This document shows, one piece after another, positions 32,630 through 38,836 of a stretch of 38,836 nucleotides of DNA; position 1 is the first letter of the stretch, and every line of letters begins with the position of its first letter. The notes beneath the pieces were generated by a model. It was not told the DNA's origin, made no database searches, and saw only the letters and a program-made list of their open reading frames with translations. Made by a program: the position numbers and the translations under genes. The DNA is taken from assembly GCA_001493195.1 (NCBI GenBank), contig FAXN01000033.1, positions 1 through 38,836 of the forward strand. The letters run 5' to 3'. This DNA is from Sulfurovum sp. enrichment culture clone C5 (GTDB taxonomy: Bacteria; Campylobacterota; Campylobacteria; Campylobacterales; Sulfurovaceae).

Positions 32630-33667
32630 ATGAGAATAGGTTTGTATATCTTTTCATCAATAGTATTTTTGATAATAGTTTCTGTTTTAACCTTTTTAGT
32701 AAATGCTAGTTATTATAATTTACAAGCTTTTGGGATGGAGTTAAATCTTCCAATCGCTATATGGATGATATTGCCTGTATTCATACTTTTAATTTTTAGT
32801 ATATTGCACATGGCTTATTATAGTGCTAAAAACTTCTTTGTTCTTAGACGCTGGCAAAAAGATTCAGAAACATTGGATGATCTTGCTTATTGGTCAATTT
32901 TAAATGAACCTAGAGAAAATCATATAATTACAGAAAATCTAAAAAATATAGCTTCGCTTTTGAGCAATTCATCTCTTGTTGCAAAAGAAGATTTTGAAAC
33001 AAGCAATGAAAAGATAAAAGATATTATCAATGCCATTAAGTTGATTAATGGCGGGACATATGTTGATTTGAAAGCAAAAAAAGTATCAAAACAACTATCT
33101 AAAACAAATCCTTTAGCAATAAAAAATAGCATTAATAGGCTTCAAGGTGATTCAAAATTCGCAATAGACATACTTGCTACTCCAAATGAATATGACGATA
33201 GTGTTGTTACTGAGGCTCTAAACATCATTACTAAAACTCAAAATATGGACAAAATAAAAAAATATTTGCCTTTGATGAACATTGTAAATTTAGAAAATAT
33301 TTTCAAAAGACTAAATAGTGGTGATAGTGTTGGTATAAATGAAGAAAGCATCAAAGATATAACTGGCTCCATCACTCTTGCTTGTAAAGATTATATACAT
33401 TTAGCAAGTAGTGCTATGAAATTTTTAGATCCAAAAACTATGCTTAGTCTATTTAAAAGCTTTGAGCAAAAAGACGAAAATGCCGAGATGGCATATTTGT
33501 ATTTATTGCTTGAATATGAAATGATGGATAATGCAAAAGAATTTATTGATTCAAATCCAGAAAACAATTTTAAAAAATTAAAAATATTCTTTGACTTAAA
33601 ACAAAAACAAAATAATTTGAAATTACAAGACATAGTAAGTTTAAGTTCACTTTGCGAAGATGCTTGA
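32630..33667 (+). CDS. conserved two-TM protein of unknown function upstream of dusB
   Basis: This 345-residue protein has two membrane helices near the N-terminus (about 4-26 and 38-62), then a long, mostly helical cytoplasmic part rich in Lys, Asn and Asp without recognised motifs. I start it at the ATG at 32630, one base after the dksA stop, with AAAGG upstream. Its end overlaps dusB by eight bases. It is likely a lineage-restricted gene. No function is assigned. Confidence 0.75.
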   Translation: MRIGLYIFSSIVFLIIVSVLTFLVNASYYNLQAFGMELNLPIAIWMILPVFILLIFSILHMAYYSAKNFFVLRRWQKDSETLDDLAYWSILNEPRENHIITENLKNIASLLSNSSLVAKEDFETSNEKIKDIINAIKLINGGTYVDLKAKKVSKQLSKTNPLAIKNSINRLQGDSKFAIDILATPNEYDDSVVTEALNIITKTQNMDKIKKYLPLMNIVNLENIFKRLNSGDSVGINEESIKDITGSITLACKDYIHLASSAMKFLDPKTMLSLFKSFEQKDENAEMAYLYLLLEYEMMDNAKEFIDSNPENNFKKLKIFFDLKQKQNNLKLQDIVSLSSLCEDA

Positions 33668-34592
33668 TTTTTCAAAGCCACTTTATGTTTTAGCCCCATT
33701 GGCGGGCTATACAGACCTTCCTTTTAGATCCCTTGTTAAACAATTTGGTGTTGATTTGACGGTAAGTGAAATGATTAGTGCAAATGCACTTGTACATAAT
33801 AGTAAAAAAACACTTCATATGCTCAAAAAAAGCCCCCAAGAGAGTCCTTATGCAGTTCAAATAGCTGGATCAAATACAGATGTCATCAGAGATGCCACTC
33901 TTATACTAAATGATTTTGACTATATAGATATTATAGATCTCAATTGTGGATGTCCTGCTCCTAAAATAGTAAATAATTTATCTGGAAGTTCACTTTTGAC
34001 AGATTTAAATGCCATGGGGAAAGCTATAGAGACTATAAAAAAATATTCAAACAAGCCATATACATCTGTGAAGATAAGACTTGGGTTTAATGAAAAAAAT
34101 CATTTAGAGATAGCAAAAGTTTGTGAACAAAGTGGAGCAGATTTTATTGCGGTGCATGGAAGAACAAGATCTGGCAGGTTTAAAGCACCAGTAGATTATG
34201 ATGCTATTGCTGAGATAAAGTCTGCTATTTCAATACCAGTGATCGCAAATGGAGATATAGATAGCGTAGAAAAATCAAATTGGGTGCTAGAATATACAAG
34301 ATGCGATGGGATAATGATAGGTAGAGCAGCTGTTGGGAAACCTTGGATTTTTAGTCAAATAAAAGGACTTGATGGCTTAGACGAAAAAGAGTTGATAAAA
34401 AAAGCTGTTATAGAACATTTTCATCAAATGATAAGCCACTATGGAGATTATGGGGCTATCATGTTTAGAAAGCATTTGCACACATACTCTAAAGCAGGAT
34501 ATGCGAATGCTAGTGCATTTAGAGACAAAGTAAACAGAGAAGACGATCCAGTACTAATGCTGGAATTGATAAAATCTTTTTTTGATAACTAA
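33660..34592 (+). CDS. dusB: tRNA dihydrouridine synthase (DusB type)
   Basis: This 310-residue flavoenzyme reduces uridines in tRNA. The N-terminal text LAPLAGYTDLPFR, the catalytic C98 in LNCGCPAPK, HGRTRSGRF and the FMN-phosphate site IANGDI...DGIMIGRAAVGKPW are all present, and the family is unambiguous. The subfamily is inferred from length and from its being the usual Dus of the phylum. It overlaps the preceding membrane-protein gene by eight bases. Confidence 0.95.
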   Translation: MLDFSKPLYVLAPLAGYTDLPFRSLVKQFGVDLTVSEMISANALVHNSKKTLHMLKKSPQESPYAVQIAGSNTDVIRDATLILNDFDYIDIIDLNCGCPAPKIVNNLSGSSLLTDLNAMGKAIETIKKYSNKPYTSVKIRLGFNEKNHLEIAKVCEQSGADFIAVHGRTRSGRFKAPVDYDAIAEIKSAISIPVIANGDIDSVEKSNWVLEYTRCDGIMIGRAAVGKPWIFSQIKGLDGLDEKELIKKAVIEHFHQMISHYGDYGAIMFRKHLHTYSKAGYANASAFRDKVNREDDPVLMLELIKSFFDN

Positions 34593-34610
34593 AATATTTA
34601 AATTTTGTGA

Positions 34611-34616
34611 TACAAT
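34611..34616 (+). promoter_or_regulatory. -10 box for the rimB-rimK pair
   Basis: TGTGATACAAT gives a -10-like TACAAT 30 bases upstream of the GTG start, after a T-rich run. AAGGA precedes the GTG by eight bases. Confidence 0.4.
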
Positions 34617-34646
34617 AACTTCAAATGCAAATAAGGATTTTTTAAA

Positions 34647-35099
34647 GTGGATAGTTTTCATTTACTTGGGTGGAGAGAATGGATATCTCTACCAGAGCTT
34701 GGAATAGATAGATTAAAATGCAAAGTTGATACTGGTGCAAAAACATCAGCACTCCATGCTTTTTATGTAGATTCTTTTATGGTTGATGACCAAAAAATGA
34801 TACGTTTTGGGATACATCCAGTTCAAGGGGATCCTACTATCATAAAACACTGTGAGGCAAAAGTTATAGATGAGAGAGTGGTAACTAGTTCTGATGGGAA
34901 CAAAACTCTTAGATATGTTATAGAAACTACTATGATTTTGGGTGATATTAACAAAAAAATAGAAGTTACTTTGACAAATAGGGACAATATGAGATTTAGA
35001 ATGCTATTAGGCAGACGAGCAATAGATGAAAACTTCATAGTCAACCCATCCCTTTCGTACCAAAAGGGCAAAACAGTAAATCTCCAAGGTCAAATATGA
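34647..35099 (+). CDS. RimB-like retropepsin-type protease (PF05618 family)
   Basis: This 150-residue protein is of the former 'ATP-dependent zinc protease' family. The aspartic-protease motif D28-T-G-A31 is in [13 protein letters not shown], and the C-terminal part has [16 protein letters not shown]. The family is now thought to be retropepsin-like; in Pseudomonas the relative RimB acts with RimK on the glutamate tail of ribosomal protein S6. Its TGA overlaps the rimK ATG, which supports the same pairing here. The start is a GTG. Confidence 0.88.
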   Translation: MDSFHLLGWREWISLPELGIDRLKCKVDTGAKTSALHAFYVDSFMVDDQKMIRFGIHPVQGDPTIIKHCEAKVIDERVVTSSDGNKTLRYVIETTMILGDINKKIEVTLTNRDNMRFRMLLGRRAIDENFIVNPSLSYQKGKTVNLQGQI

Positions 35100-36016
35100 A
35101 AATAGCCATTCTTTCTAGAAATAAAAATCTTTATTCAACAAAAAGGTTGGTTGAAGCAGCTCAAAATAGAGGACATGAGGTAAGAGTTATAGATCATCTA
35201 AGATGCTATATGAATATAACCTCCAAAAAACCTATGATACATTACAAGGGCGAAAGCTTGGAAGGTTTTGATGCGGTAATTCCTCGTATTGGGGCTTCTG
35301 TCACATTTTATGGCACAGCGGTTCTTAGACAGTTTGAAATGATGGGTGTATATCCGCTTAATGAATCAGTTGCTATTAGTAGATCCAGAGATAAACTTAG
35401 AAGTATGCAATTGCTCTCCAGAAGAGGGGTGGGGCTTCCAACAACAGGTTTCGCAAGAAACCCAGATGACATAGATGATCTTATAGAGGCAGTTGGCGGA
35501 ACACCATTGGTTATAAAACTACTTGAAGGTACACAAGGCATCGGTGTAGTTTTGGCAGAAACAAAAAAAGCAGCAGAGTCAGTTATACAGGCTTTTATGG
35601 GCCTAAGTGTCAATATTATGGTGCAAGAATTTATACAAGAAGCAAATGGTGCGGATATTAGATGTTTTGTAGTGGACGGAAAAGTCATTGCAGCTATGAA
35701 AAGACAAGGTCCAGATGGAGAATTTAGATCAAATCTACATAGAGGCGGAAGTGCAGAGCTTATAAAAATAACATCAGAGGAGAGAAAAGTAGCCATTGAA
35801 GCAGCAAAAGTTATGGGGCTTAATGTCTGTGGTGTGGATATGCTAAGATCTTCGAGAGGACCACTTATAATGGAAGTAAATTCATCTCCTGGGTTAGAAG
35901 GGATAGAGAAAGCCAGTACAAAAGATATAGCAGACTCTATCATAGAAGTAATCGAAAAAAAAGTAATTCAAAATTTATCAAATCCAAATAAAACAAAAAC
36001 TAAAGGCAAAGGATAA
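35096..36016 (+). CDS. rimK: ATP-grasp ligase RimK (S6 glutamylation)
   Basis: This 306-residue ATP-grasp enzyme adds glutamate residues to the C-terminus of ribosomal protein S6 in E. coli. The nucleotide-binding parts are [31 protein letters not shown] and [14 protein letters not shown]. The metal-binding end is [15 protein letters not shown]. Length and text match RimK well. It is translationally coupled to the RimB-like protease. No rimA-like gene is next to it. Confidence 0.94.
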   Translation: MKIAILSRNKNLYSTKRLVEAAQNRGHEVRVIDHLRCYMNITSKKPMIHYKGESLEGFDAVIPRIGASVTFYGTAVLRQFEMMGVYPLNESVAISRSRDKLRSMQLLSRRGVGLPTTGFARNPDDIDDLIEAVGGTPLVIKLLEGTQGIGVVLAETKKAAESVIQAFMGLSVNIMVQEFIQEANGADIRCFVVDGKVIAAMKRQGPDGEFRSNLHRGGSAELIKITSEERKVAIEAAKVMGLNVCGVDMLRSSRGPLIMEVNSSPGLEGIEKASTKDIADSIIEVIEKKVIQNLSNPNKTKTKGKG

Positions 36017-36045
36017 TATTTAAGAAAAAATATAAAAAAATATTT

Positions 36046-36051
36046 TATAAT
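36046..36051 (+). promoter_or_regulatory. -10 box for the small acidic protein gene
   Basis: TATAAT after an A/T-rich run lies 34 bases before the ATG at 36086. The region after rimK shows no convincing terminator. Confidence 0.4.
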
Positions 36052-36085
36052 TTCTAAAGTATAAATTATTAGATGAGGGCATTTG

Positions 36086-36307
36086 ATGAAGATTGATGAC
36101 ATTCTGTTTGAATTAGAATCGAATTATATAGACGAAAAAGATATAAAAACTATAAAAAAATACATTGATGAAAATGGCATAAGATTAGCAGAAATTGATA
36201 GGATGCTTGAAGATATGGGTTATGACGCTATATTTGATGACTACGAAGCTATTTCATCTAATGCAAGTGTGCAAAAGATAAATTCTAAAAAACACTTATC
36301 AGACTAA
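36086..36307 (+). CDS. small acidic protein of unknown function
   Basis: This 73-residue acidic protein has predicted helices (MKIDDILFELESNYIDEKD, KTIKKYIDENG). It has no cysteine, signal peptide or membrane segment and matches nothing I recognise. The ATG at 36086 has GAGGG upstream; a TTG one codon earlier is less likely. It has its own probable promoter and ends one base before the end of the minus-strand peptidase gene. Confidence 0.65.
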   Translation: MKIDDILFELESNYIDEKDIKTIKKYIDENGIRLAEIDRMLEDMGYDAIFDDYEAISSNASVQKINSKKHLSD

Positions 36308-36308
36308 T

Positions 36309-37361
36309 TTAGTTTAGATATAAGCTTTTGAGTGCCTGAAGTGCTTTTATGATACTTTCTATTTTAGCAGTTTCTTCTACTGTATGATAACCAGTTGTTG
36401 GTACCTGTAAGGTTGTTCCTTGGATTTTATTTTTTGATGCTACTATGAGTCTGCCAAGCTCTGTTGAACCTATAGAACTAGGCTTGCCCCCGCTCTCAAC
36501 GGTTTGTTTATTTCTCTCTTTTATGTATCTGTCTTTATAATCGTATGATATTTTATTTTTACGACAAAATTTTATCAATTGTGTTTGTAATGGAGATTTG
36601 AATCTTGCATGAGAGTCTCTGCGTCTAAAGACGATATCAAGCTTTTCTATTGTTGATACATCCGAATAAGGGCTAGTATCAAGGATGAGAAGTTTGTCGG
36701 TGCTTATATCAAATCTTTGAAACCACTCAAGTAGGTATCTCCAACTTTTTCCTGCCTCTTCTTCTGCTGTAAAAAATGCTGTTCCTTGATATCCAAGCTG
36801 ATAAAGATAGATAATCATAGCATTTGTGATAACATTGTCTAGTTGTGCCATAACAAAGTCATCTTTTAGTGTAAGTTTATCCAAAAATGCAACAGGGATA
36901 TTTGGGGATAGATACTCTAATCCATCTATCTCAAAAATAAGATTGCCTCTTCTTTCACATATATATGTAGTTTTGATGGTTCCCATGCCTAGGTAGTTTC
37001 CAGAGCATGGACTATAAGCTTGTACTTTTTGACCTAAAAATCTTCCAACAAAGCTTTTATAGGTTTGTTCCGAGATGGAGTTTCCTGTCAAATCGCCTCT
37101 ATTTTTACTTATATAAGCAGCGTACTGAAATTCGTTTGGACCTGTACAAATAAGCCCATGTCTATCTGCATGAGATGATATATAACCACTTTCTGGATCA
37201 TTTCCTTGTGCTACTAGTAAACCTTCATATAGTGTAGCTTTGATACCAATGTCTTCCAATTCTCTTTTAAGAGCCATAAAATATGGATTTTCTGCCCCCA
37301 CAACAGATGGTGTTCTGATAAGTTGTTTTAGTAAATCAAAGTAACTTTCAAATTGTTTCAT
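36309..37361 (-). CDS. M42-like zinc metallopeptidase
   Basis: This 350-residue cytoplasmic protein has the ligand set of co-catalytic zinc peptidases: H64-A-D66 in SHADRHGL, bridging D175 in AQLDNV, E200-E201 in FFTAEEEAG, D228 in LILDTSP and H326 in TTGYHTVEET. The layout fits the M42/M28/M20 superfamily, closest to M42 aminopeptidases though divergent. The substrate is unknown. The gene is convergent with the small acidic gene and borders the decayed mobile region on its upstream side. Confidence 0.8.
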   Translation of the reverse strand: MKQFESYFDLLKQLIRTPSVVGAENPYFMALKRELEDIGIKATLYEGLLVAQGNDPESGYISSHADRHGLICTGPNEFQYAAYISKNRGDLTGNSISEQTYKSFVGRFLGQKVQAYSPCSGNYLGMGTIKTTYICERRGNLIFEIDGLEYLSPNIPVAFLDKLTLKDDFVMAQLDNVITNAMIIYLYQLGYQGTAFFTAEEEAGKSWRYLLEWFQRFDISTDKLLILDTSPYSDVSTIEKLDIVFRRRDSHARFKSPLQTQLIKFCRKNKISYDYKDRYIKERNKQTVESGGKPSSIGSTELGRLIVASKNKIQGTTLQVPTTGYHTVEETAKIESIIKALQALKSLYLN

Positions 37362-37415
37362 GCAAACCTGTAAACTTAAAATATATATTTAATTATCTCT
37401 AAAAAGGACTTAAAG

Positions 37416-37499
37416 ATGAATTTGTATATTTTTGTGTTAGAATACTTTGTTTATCCAATAGGGCTACTGCTAATTGGCATTGGACTATTGAGGGCTTAG
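37416..37499 (+). pseudogene. damaged copy of the 20389 membrane-protein gene
   Basis: A 27-codon frame ends EYFVYPIGLLLIGIGLLRA. The protein at 20389-20583 has EYFVYPIGLLMIGIGLL, and the DNA is 28/30 identical over the first 30 bases of the shared block (37440-37469 against 20491-20520). Both ends of the original gene are missing here. It is a recombination or duplication relic. Confidence 0.7.
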
Positions 37500-37509
37500 G
37501 GGGGTCGCT

Positions 37510-37584
37510 TATAACCAATATTCCCCAAGGAAAGCTCTTGGCTTTAAAACACCAAAGGAGGCTATGCTTGAAGAGGTGGCTTAG
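37510..37584 (+). pseudogene. C-terminal remnant of an IS30-like transposase
   Basis: The frame reads YNQYSPRKALGFKTPKEA and closes MLEEVA then TAG. The text N-x-x-x-P-R-K-x-L-G-F-K-T-P-x-E is the typical C-terminus of IS30-family transposases. Everything upstream of it is gone, the sequence before 37510 being the membrane-protein relic. It marks a former insertion at this site. Confidence 0.55.
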
Positions 37585-37617
37585 AAAAAATTGCATTTGT
37601 TGCTTGAAGTTACAACA

Positions 37618-38088
37618 ATGATGAAAAACATGAAAAAAATCGATATTCTCATAAGCGGCGTATTGGCATGCTTGCTTATTTTCTCAGGGGTAGTTCAAGC
37701 TAGTTTAAAAGGTGCACCGCAGATTGTGATGCTTGTGTGGGGTGGGCTCACCTTGCTGTCTTTATTGATGAATCAAGGGCGTGTGGCAAACTTCATGTTT
37801 ACCGTATTGTTTGGCATATTGCTGGCGGCGGCATATTTTGCTTTAATATTCTTGTTTACCAGTTGGATGAGCGGCCCGTATATCGACTCCAAAGGCATTA
37901 GACGCCACCCGATGCCGACAGGTGAATTATTTTTGGGGTTTGTAGGCGCATTGGTTTTGACACCTTTTGTAATATCTACTTATCGCAAAACACATTGGCA
38001 TCATCGGGGTATAAAAATCACAGCGAGTGCCTTGTTTTGCGCAATCACGGCAGTTGTTTTTATCGTAACTGAAGTTAGGTATTGGTGA
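37618..38088 (+). CDS. four-helix membrane protein, GC-richer than neighbours, probably acquired
   Basis: This protein of about 156 residues has four hydrophobic helices and a histidine-rich loop (TYRKTHWHHRG). No family is recognised. The base composition is clearly richer in G and C than the rest of the window, and codons such as GGC, GCG and CCG are frequent, which suggests recent transfer. It follows the transposase remnant directly and lies before a toxin tail, so it may be an orphan immunity gene. The start is uncertain: ATG at 37618, 37621 or 37630, none with a clear ribosome site. Confidence 0.55.
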   Translation: MMKNMKKIDILISGVLACLLIFSGVVQASLKGAPQIVMLVWGGLTLLSLLMNQGRVANFMFTVLFGILLAAAYFALIFLFTSWMSGPYIDSKGIRRHPMPTGELFLGFVGALVLTPFVISTYRKTHWHHRGIKITASALFCAITAVVFIVTEVRYW

Positions 38089-38123
38089 CCAATGTCTCTG
38101 TTTTTGTCTCTTATAAGTCTAAA

Positions 38124-38342
38124 TATTACAGGTCAGGCGTTGAATTTCCACTTTTATGGAACTGCCCACGGCTAAAACCTCGCAGTGACGATTTGTCATT
38201 CCTGCGAAGGCAGGAATCCAGTATTGACAATAACTTTTAATCAAAATGATATTTTAAAGTAGTAAAATACAATTAAGTAATAATCCAAATCTCTTATTTT
38301 CAAGGTGCTAAAAAGTGGAAATTCAACGCCTGACCCGTAATA
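38124..38342. mobile_element. MITE-like element with 32-bp terminal inverted repeats
   Basis: The left end (38124-38155) and right end (38311-38342) are inverted copies: TATTAC, one mismatched base, then a perfect 25-bp arm beginning GGTCAGGCGTTGAATTTCC. The 155-bp interior has no open frame of note; its left part is GC-rich and includes a small hairpin. I recall ends of this type (GGTCAGG...TTGAATTTCCACTTTTT) near REP-associated or IS200-like Y1 transposases, so the element may be moved in trans. No clear target duplication is visible. Confidence 0.75.
38198..38217. repeat. REP-like hairpin inside the element
   Basis: ATTCCTGC-GAAG-GCAGGAAT is a perfect 8-bp stem with a four-base loop. It closely resembles the widespread ATTCCCGCGAAGGCGGGAAT type of intergenic repeat found in many Proteobacteria. 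It stands out from the AT-rich background. Confidence 0.65.
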
Positions 38343-38443
38343 AAGATATTAGAGGTGGATATCAAGGCAGAGAAGGTGTATTTGAGTTTATAAAAGATTC
38401 AAACAATATTATAACTCATAGATTTTTTAATCCTAGGAGATAA
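38315..38443 (+). pseudogene. C-terminal remnant of a probable polymorphic toxin
   Basis: From inside the right repeat of the element the frame reads RNKDIRGGYQGREGVFEF followed by IKDSNNIITHRFFNPRR and a TAA. The motif G-R-E-G-V-F-E-F-I...I-T-H-R/Q-F resembles the last residues of many Rhs/CdiA-type toxins (GREGVFEYIVD...VTHQRF, from memory). About 36 codons outside the element survive. The stop is two bases before the ATG of the next gene, as expected for toxin and immunity gene. The catalytic part is absent. Confidence 0.55.
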
Positions 38444-38445
38444 AA

Positions 38446-38811
38446 ATGATTGAAATTTTTGAATTATACAAAAAAGATGGTATAGATCTCGCTTGCCATA
38501 ATGAAACAAATATGTATGCATTATCTAAATCAAATGCGCTTAAGTTTTTAGAATTGGCAGAAAAATATCACATTATGATTGAAGGCATAGATATATTATA
38601 TAAAGATGCAGATGAAATATATAGTTATTTAGTTGAGCCAAATAAATATGTACATTGGGATTTAAAAAACCTTAATTTGATGGATAGGATTTTATTTTTA
38701 AAAAAAGCAATTCATGATTATAGTATTGTTGATGATTTATATAATATTGTATTTGCTTTTATTGATAACCAATCTTTTAAAGTATATGATTTATTACATA
38801 CTGATATATAA
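38446..38811 (+). CDS. probable orphan immunity protein
   Basis: This 121-residue, soluble, acidic and helix-rich protein has no cysteine-rich motif beyond C17 and no recognised family. It lies two bases after a toxin-like C-terminal remnant, which supplies its GGAG ribosome site, and this arrangement suggests an immunity protein kept after loss of the toxin. Composition is AT-rich like the host. It is complete, ending just before the tandem repeat at the right edge. Confidence 0.55.
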   Translation: MIEIFELYKKDGIDLACHNETNMYALSKSNALKFLELAEKYHIMIEGIDILYKDADEIYSYLVEPNKYVHWDLKNLNLMDRILFLKKAIHDYSIVDDLYNIVFAFIDNQSFKVYDLLHTDI

Positions 38812-38814
38812 TGC

Positions 38815-38836
38815 CATATTACGCATATTACGCATA
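38815..38836. repeat. tandem repeat of CATATTACG at the window edge
   Basis: The nonamer CATATTACG occurs twice in full (38815-38823 and 38824-38832) and begins a third time before the window ends. The array may be longer outside the window. Confidence 0.7.

Larger units (their letters stand above)
38089..38445. other. gene-poor stretch with a mobile element and a toxin tail
   Basis: This stretch of more than 300 bases without a complete gene holds about 35 bases of plain sequence, a 219-bp element with long terminal inverted repeats, and the in-frame remnant of a toxin C-terminus that leads into the gene at 38446. Confidence 0.7.

Noticed and set aside
37499-37504. Run of six G as a phase-variable tract
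   Set aside because: It is short and lies in decayed sequence between two pseudogene pieces, not in or before an intact surface gene.
38198-38217. Hairpin ATTCCTGC-GAAG-GCAGGAAT as a transcription terminator
   Set aside because: It is not followed by T residues, is not next to a gene end, and matches a known class of dispersed repeats.

Overview
The window is about one-third GC and comes from a member of the Campylobacterota (Epsilonproteobacteria). The genus cannot be fixed from the sequence alone. Evidence for the group is the short epsilon-type RecO, MurF with an N-terminal membrane domain, the single-PDZ RseP, and the run murJ-cysS-msbA-pyrD-M16 peptidase-dapA-SDR lying divergent to ruvA, which from memory resembles the order in Campylobacter jejuni. 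I see no rRNA, tRNA or CRISPR array.

Region by region. (1) 1-1606, minus strand: the N-terminal 359 residues of a BapA-like repeat adhesin that runs off the left edge, preceded by a small lipoprotein gene. (2) 1772-12669, minus strand: a tightly packed housekeeping operon, in transcription order murJ, cysS, an MsbA-type ABC exporter, pyrD, an M16 peptidase, dapA, a FabL-like SDR, pgsA, rseP and yggS. Most junctions overlap or are separated by only a few bases. (3) 12799-13477: a complete MntA-HepT toxin-antitoxin pair inserted between the murJ and ruvA promoters. (4) 13594-20370: ruvA, a monoheme cytochrome c (minus), an NlpC/P60 peptidase (minus), a YhiN-type flavoprotein, then a cluster of alpha/beta hydrolase, murF, a lysozyme-like secreted protein and a TlpA-like thiol protein, followed by yjdM. 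(5) 20389-22686: an accessory island of small membrane, zinc-ribbon and immunity-like genes, two of which are preceded by short reading-frame tails ending in an ATGA overlap, plus RelBE-type and HigBA toxin-antitoxin pairs. (6) 22694-36307: recO (minus, apparently lacking a standard start codon), gltB-gltD, an IMPase-family phosphatase, accD, a cysteine-less redoxin-like protein, a PsiE-like protein, rlmH, dksA, a two-TM protein, dusB, a RimB-like protease with rimK, and a small acidic protein. (7) 36309-38836: an M42-like metallopeptidase (minus), then a decayed mobile region. That region holds a duplicated piece of a gene from region 5, a transposase tail, a GC-richer membrane protein, a 219-bp element with long terminal inverted repeats, the tail of a probable polymorphic toxin with its immunity-like gene, and the beginning of a 9-bp tandem repeat.

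The core genes serve peptidoglycan and envelope assembly (MurJ, MurF, DapA, PgsA, MsbA, RseP, NlpC), nitrogen assimilation (GltBD), fatty-acid and pyrimidine synthesis (AccD, PyrD), and RNA or ribosome modification (RlmH, DusB, YhiN-type flavoprotein, RimK). The most unusual material is the set of probable orphan toxin-tail/immunity relics in two separate islands that share a duplicated gene fragment. Next come the probable non-AUG start of recO and a three-copy octamer operator candidate in front of the cytochrome c gene.
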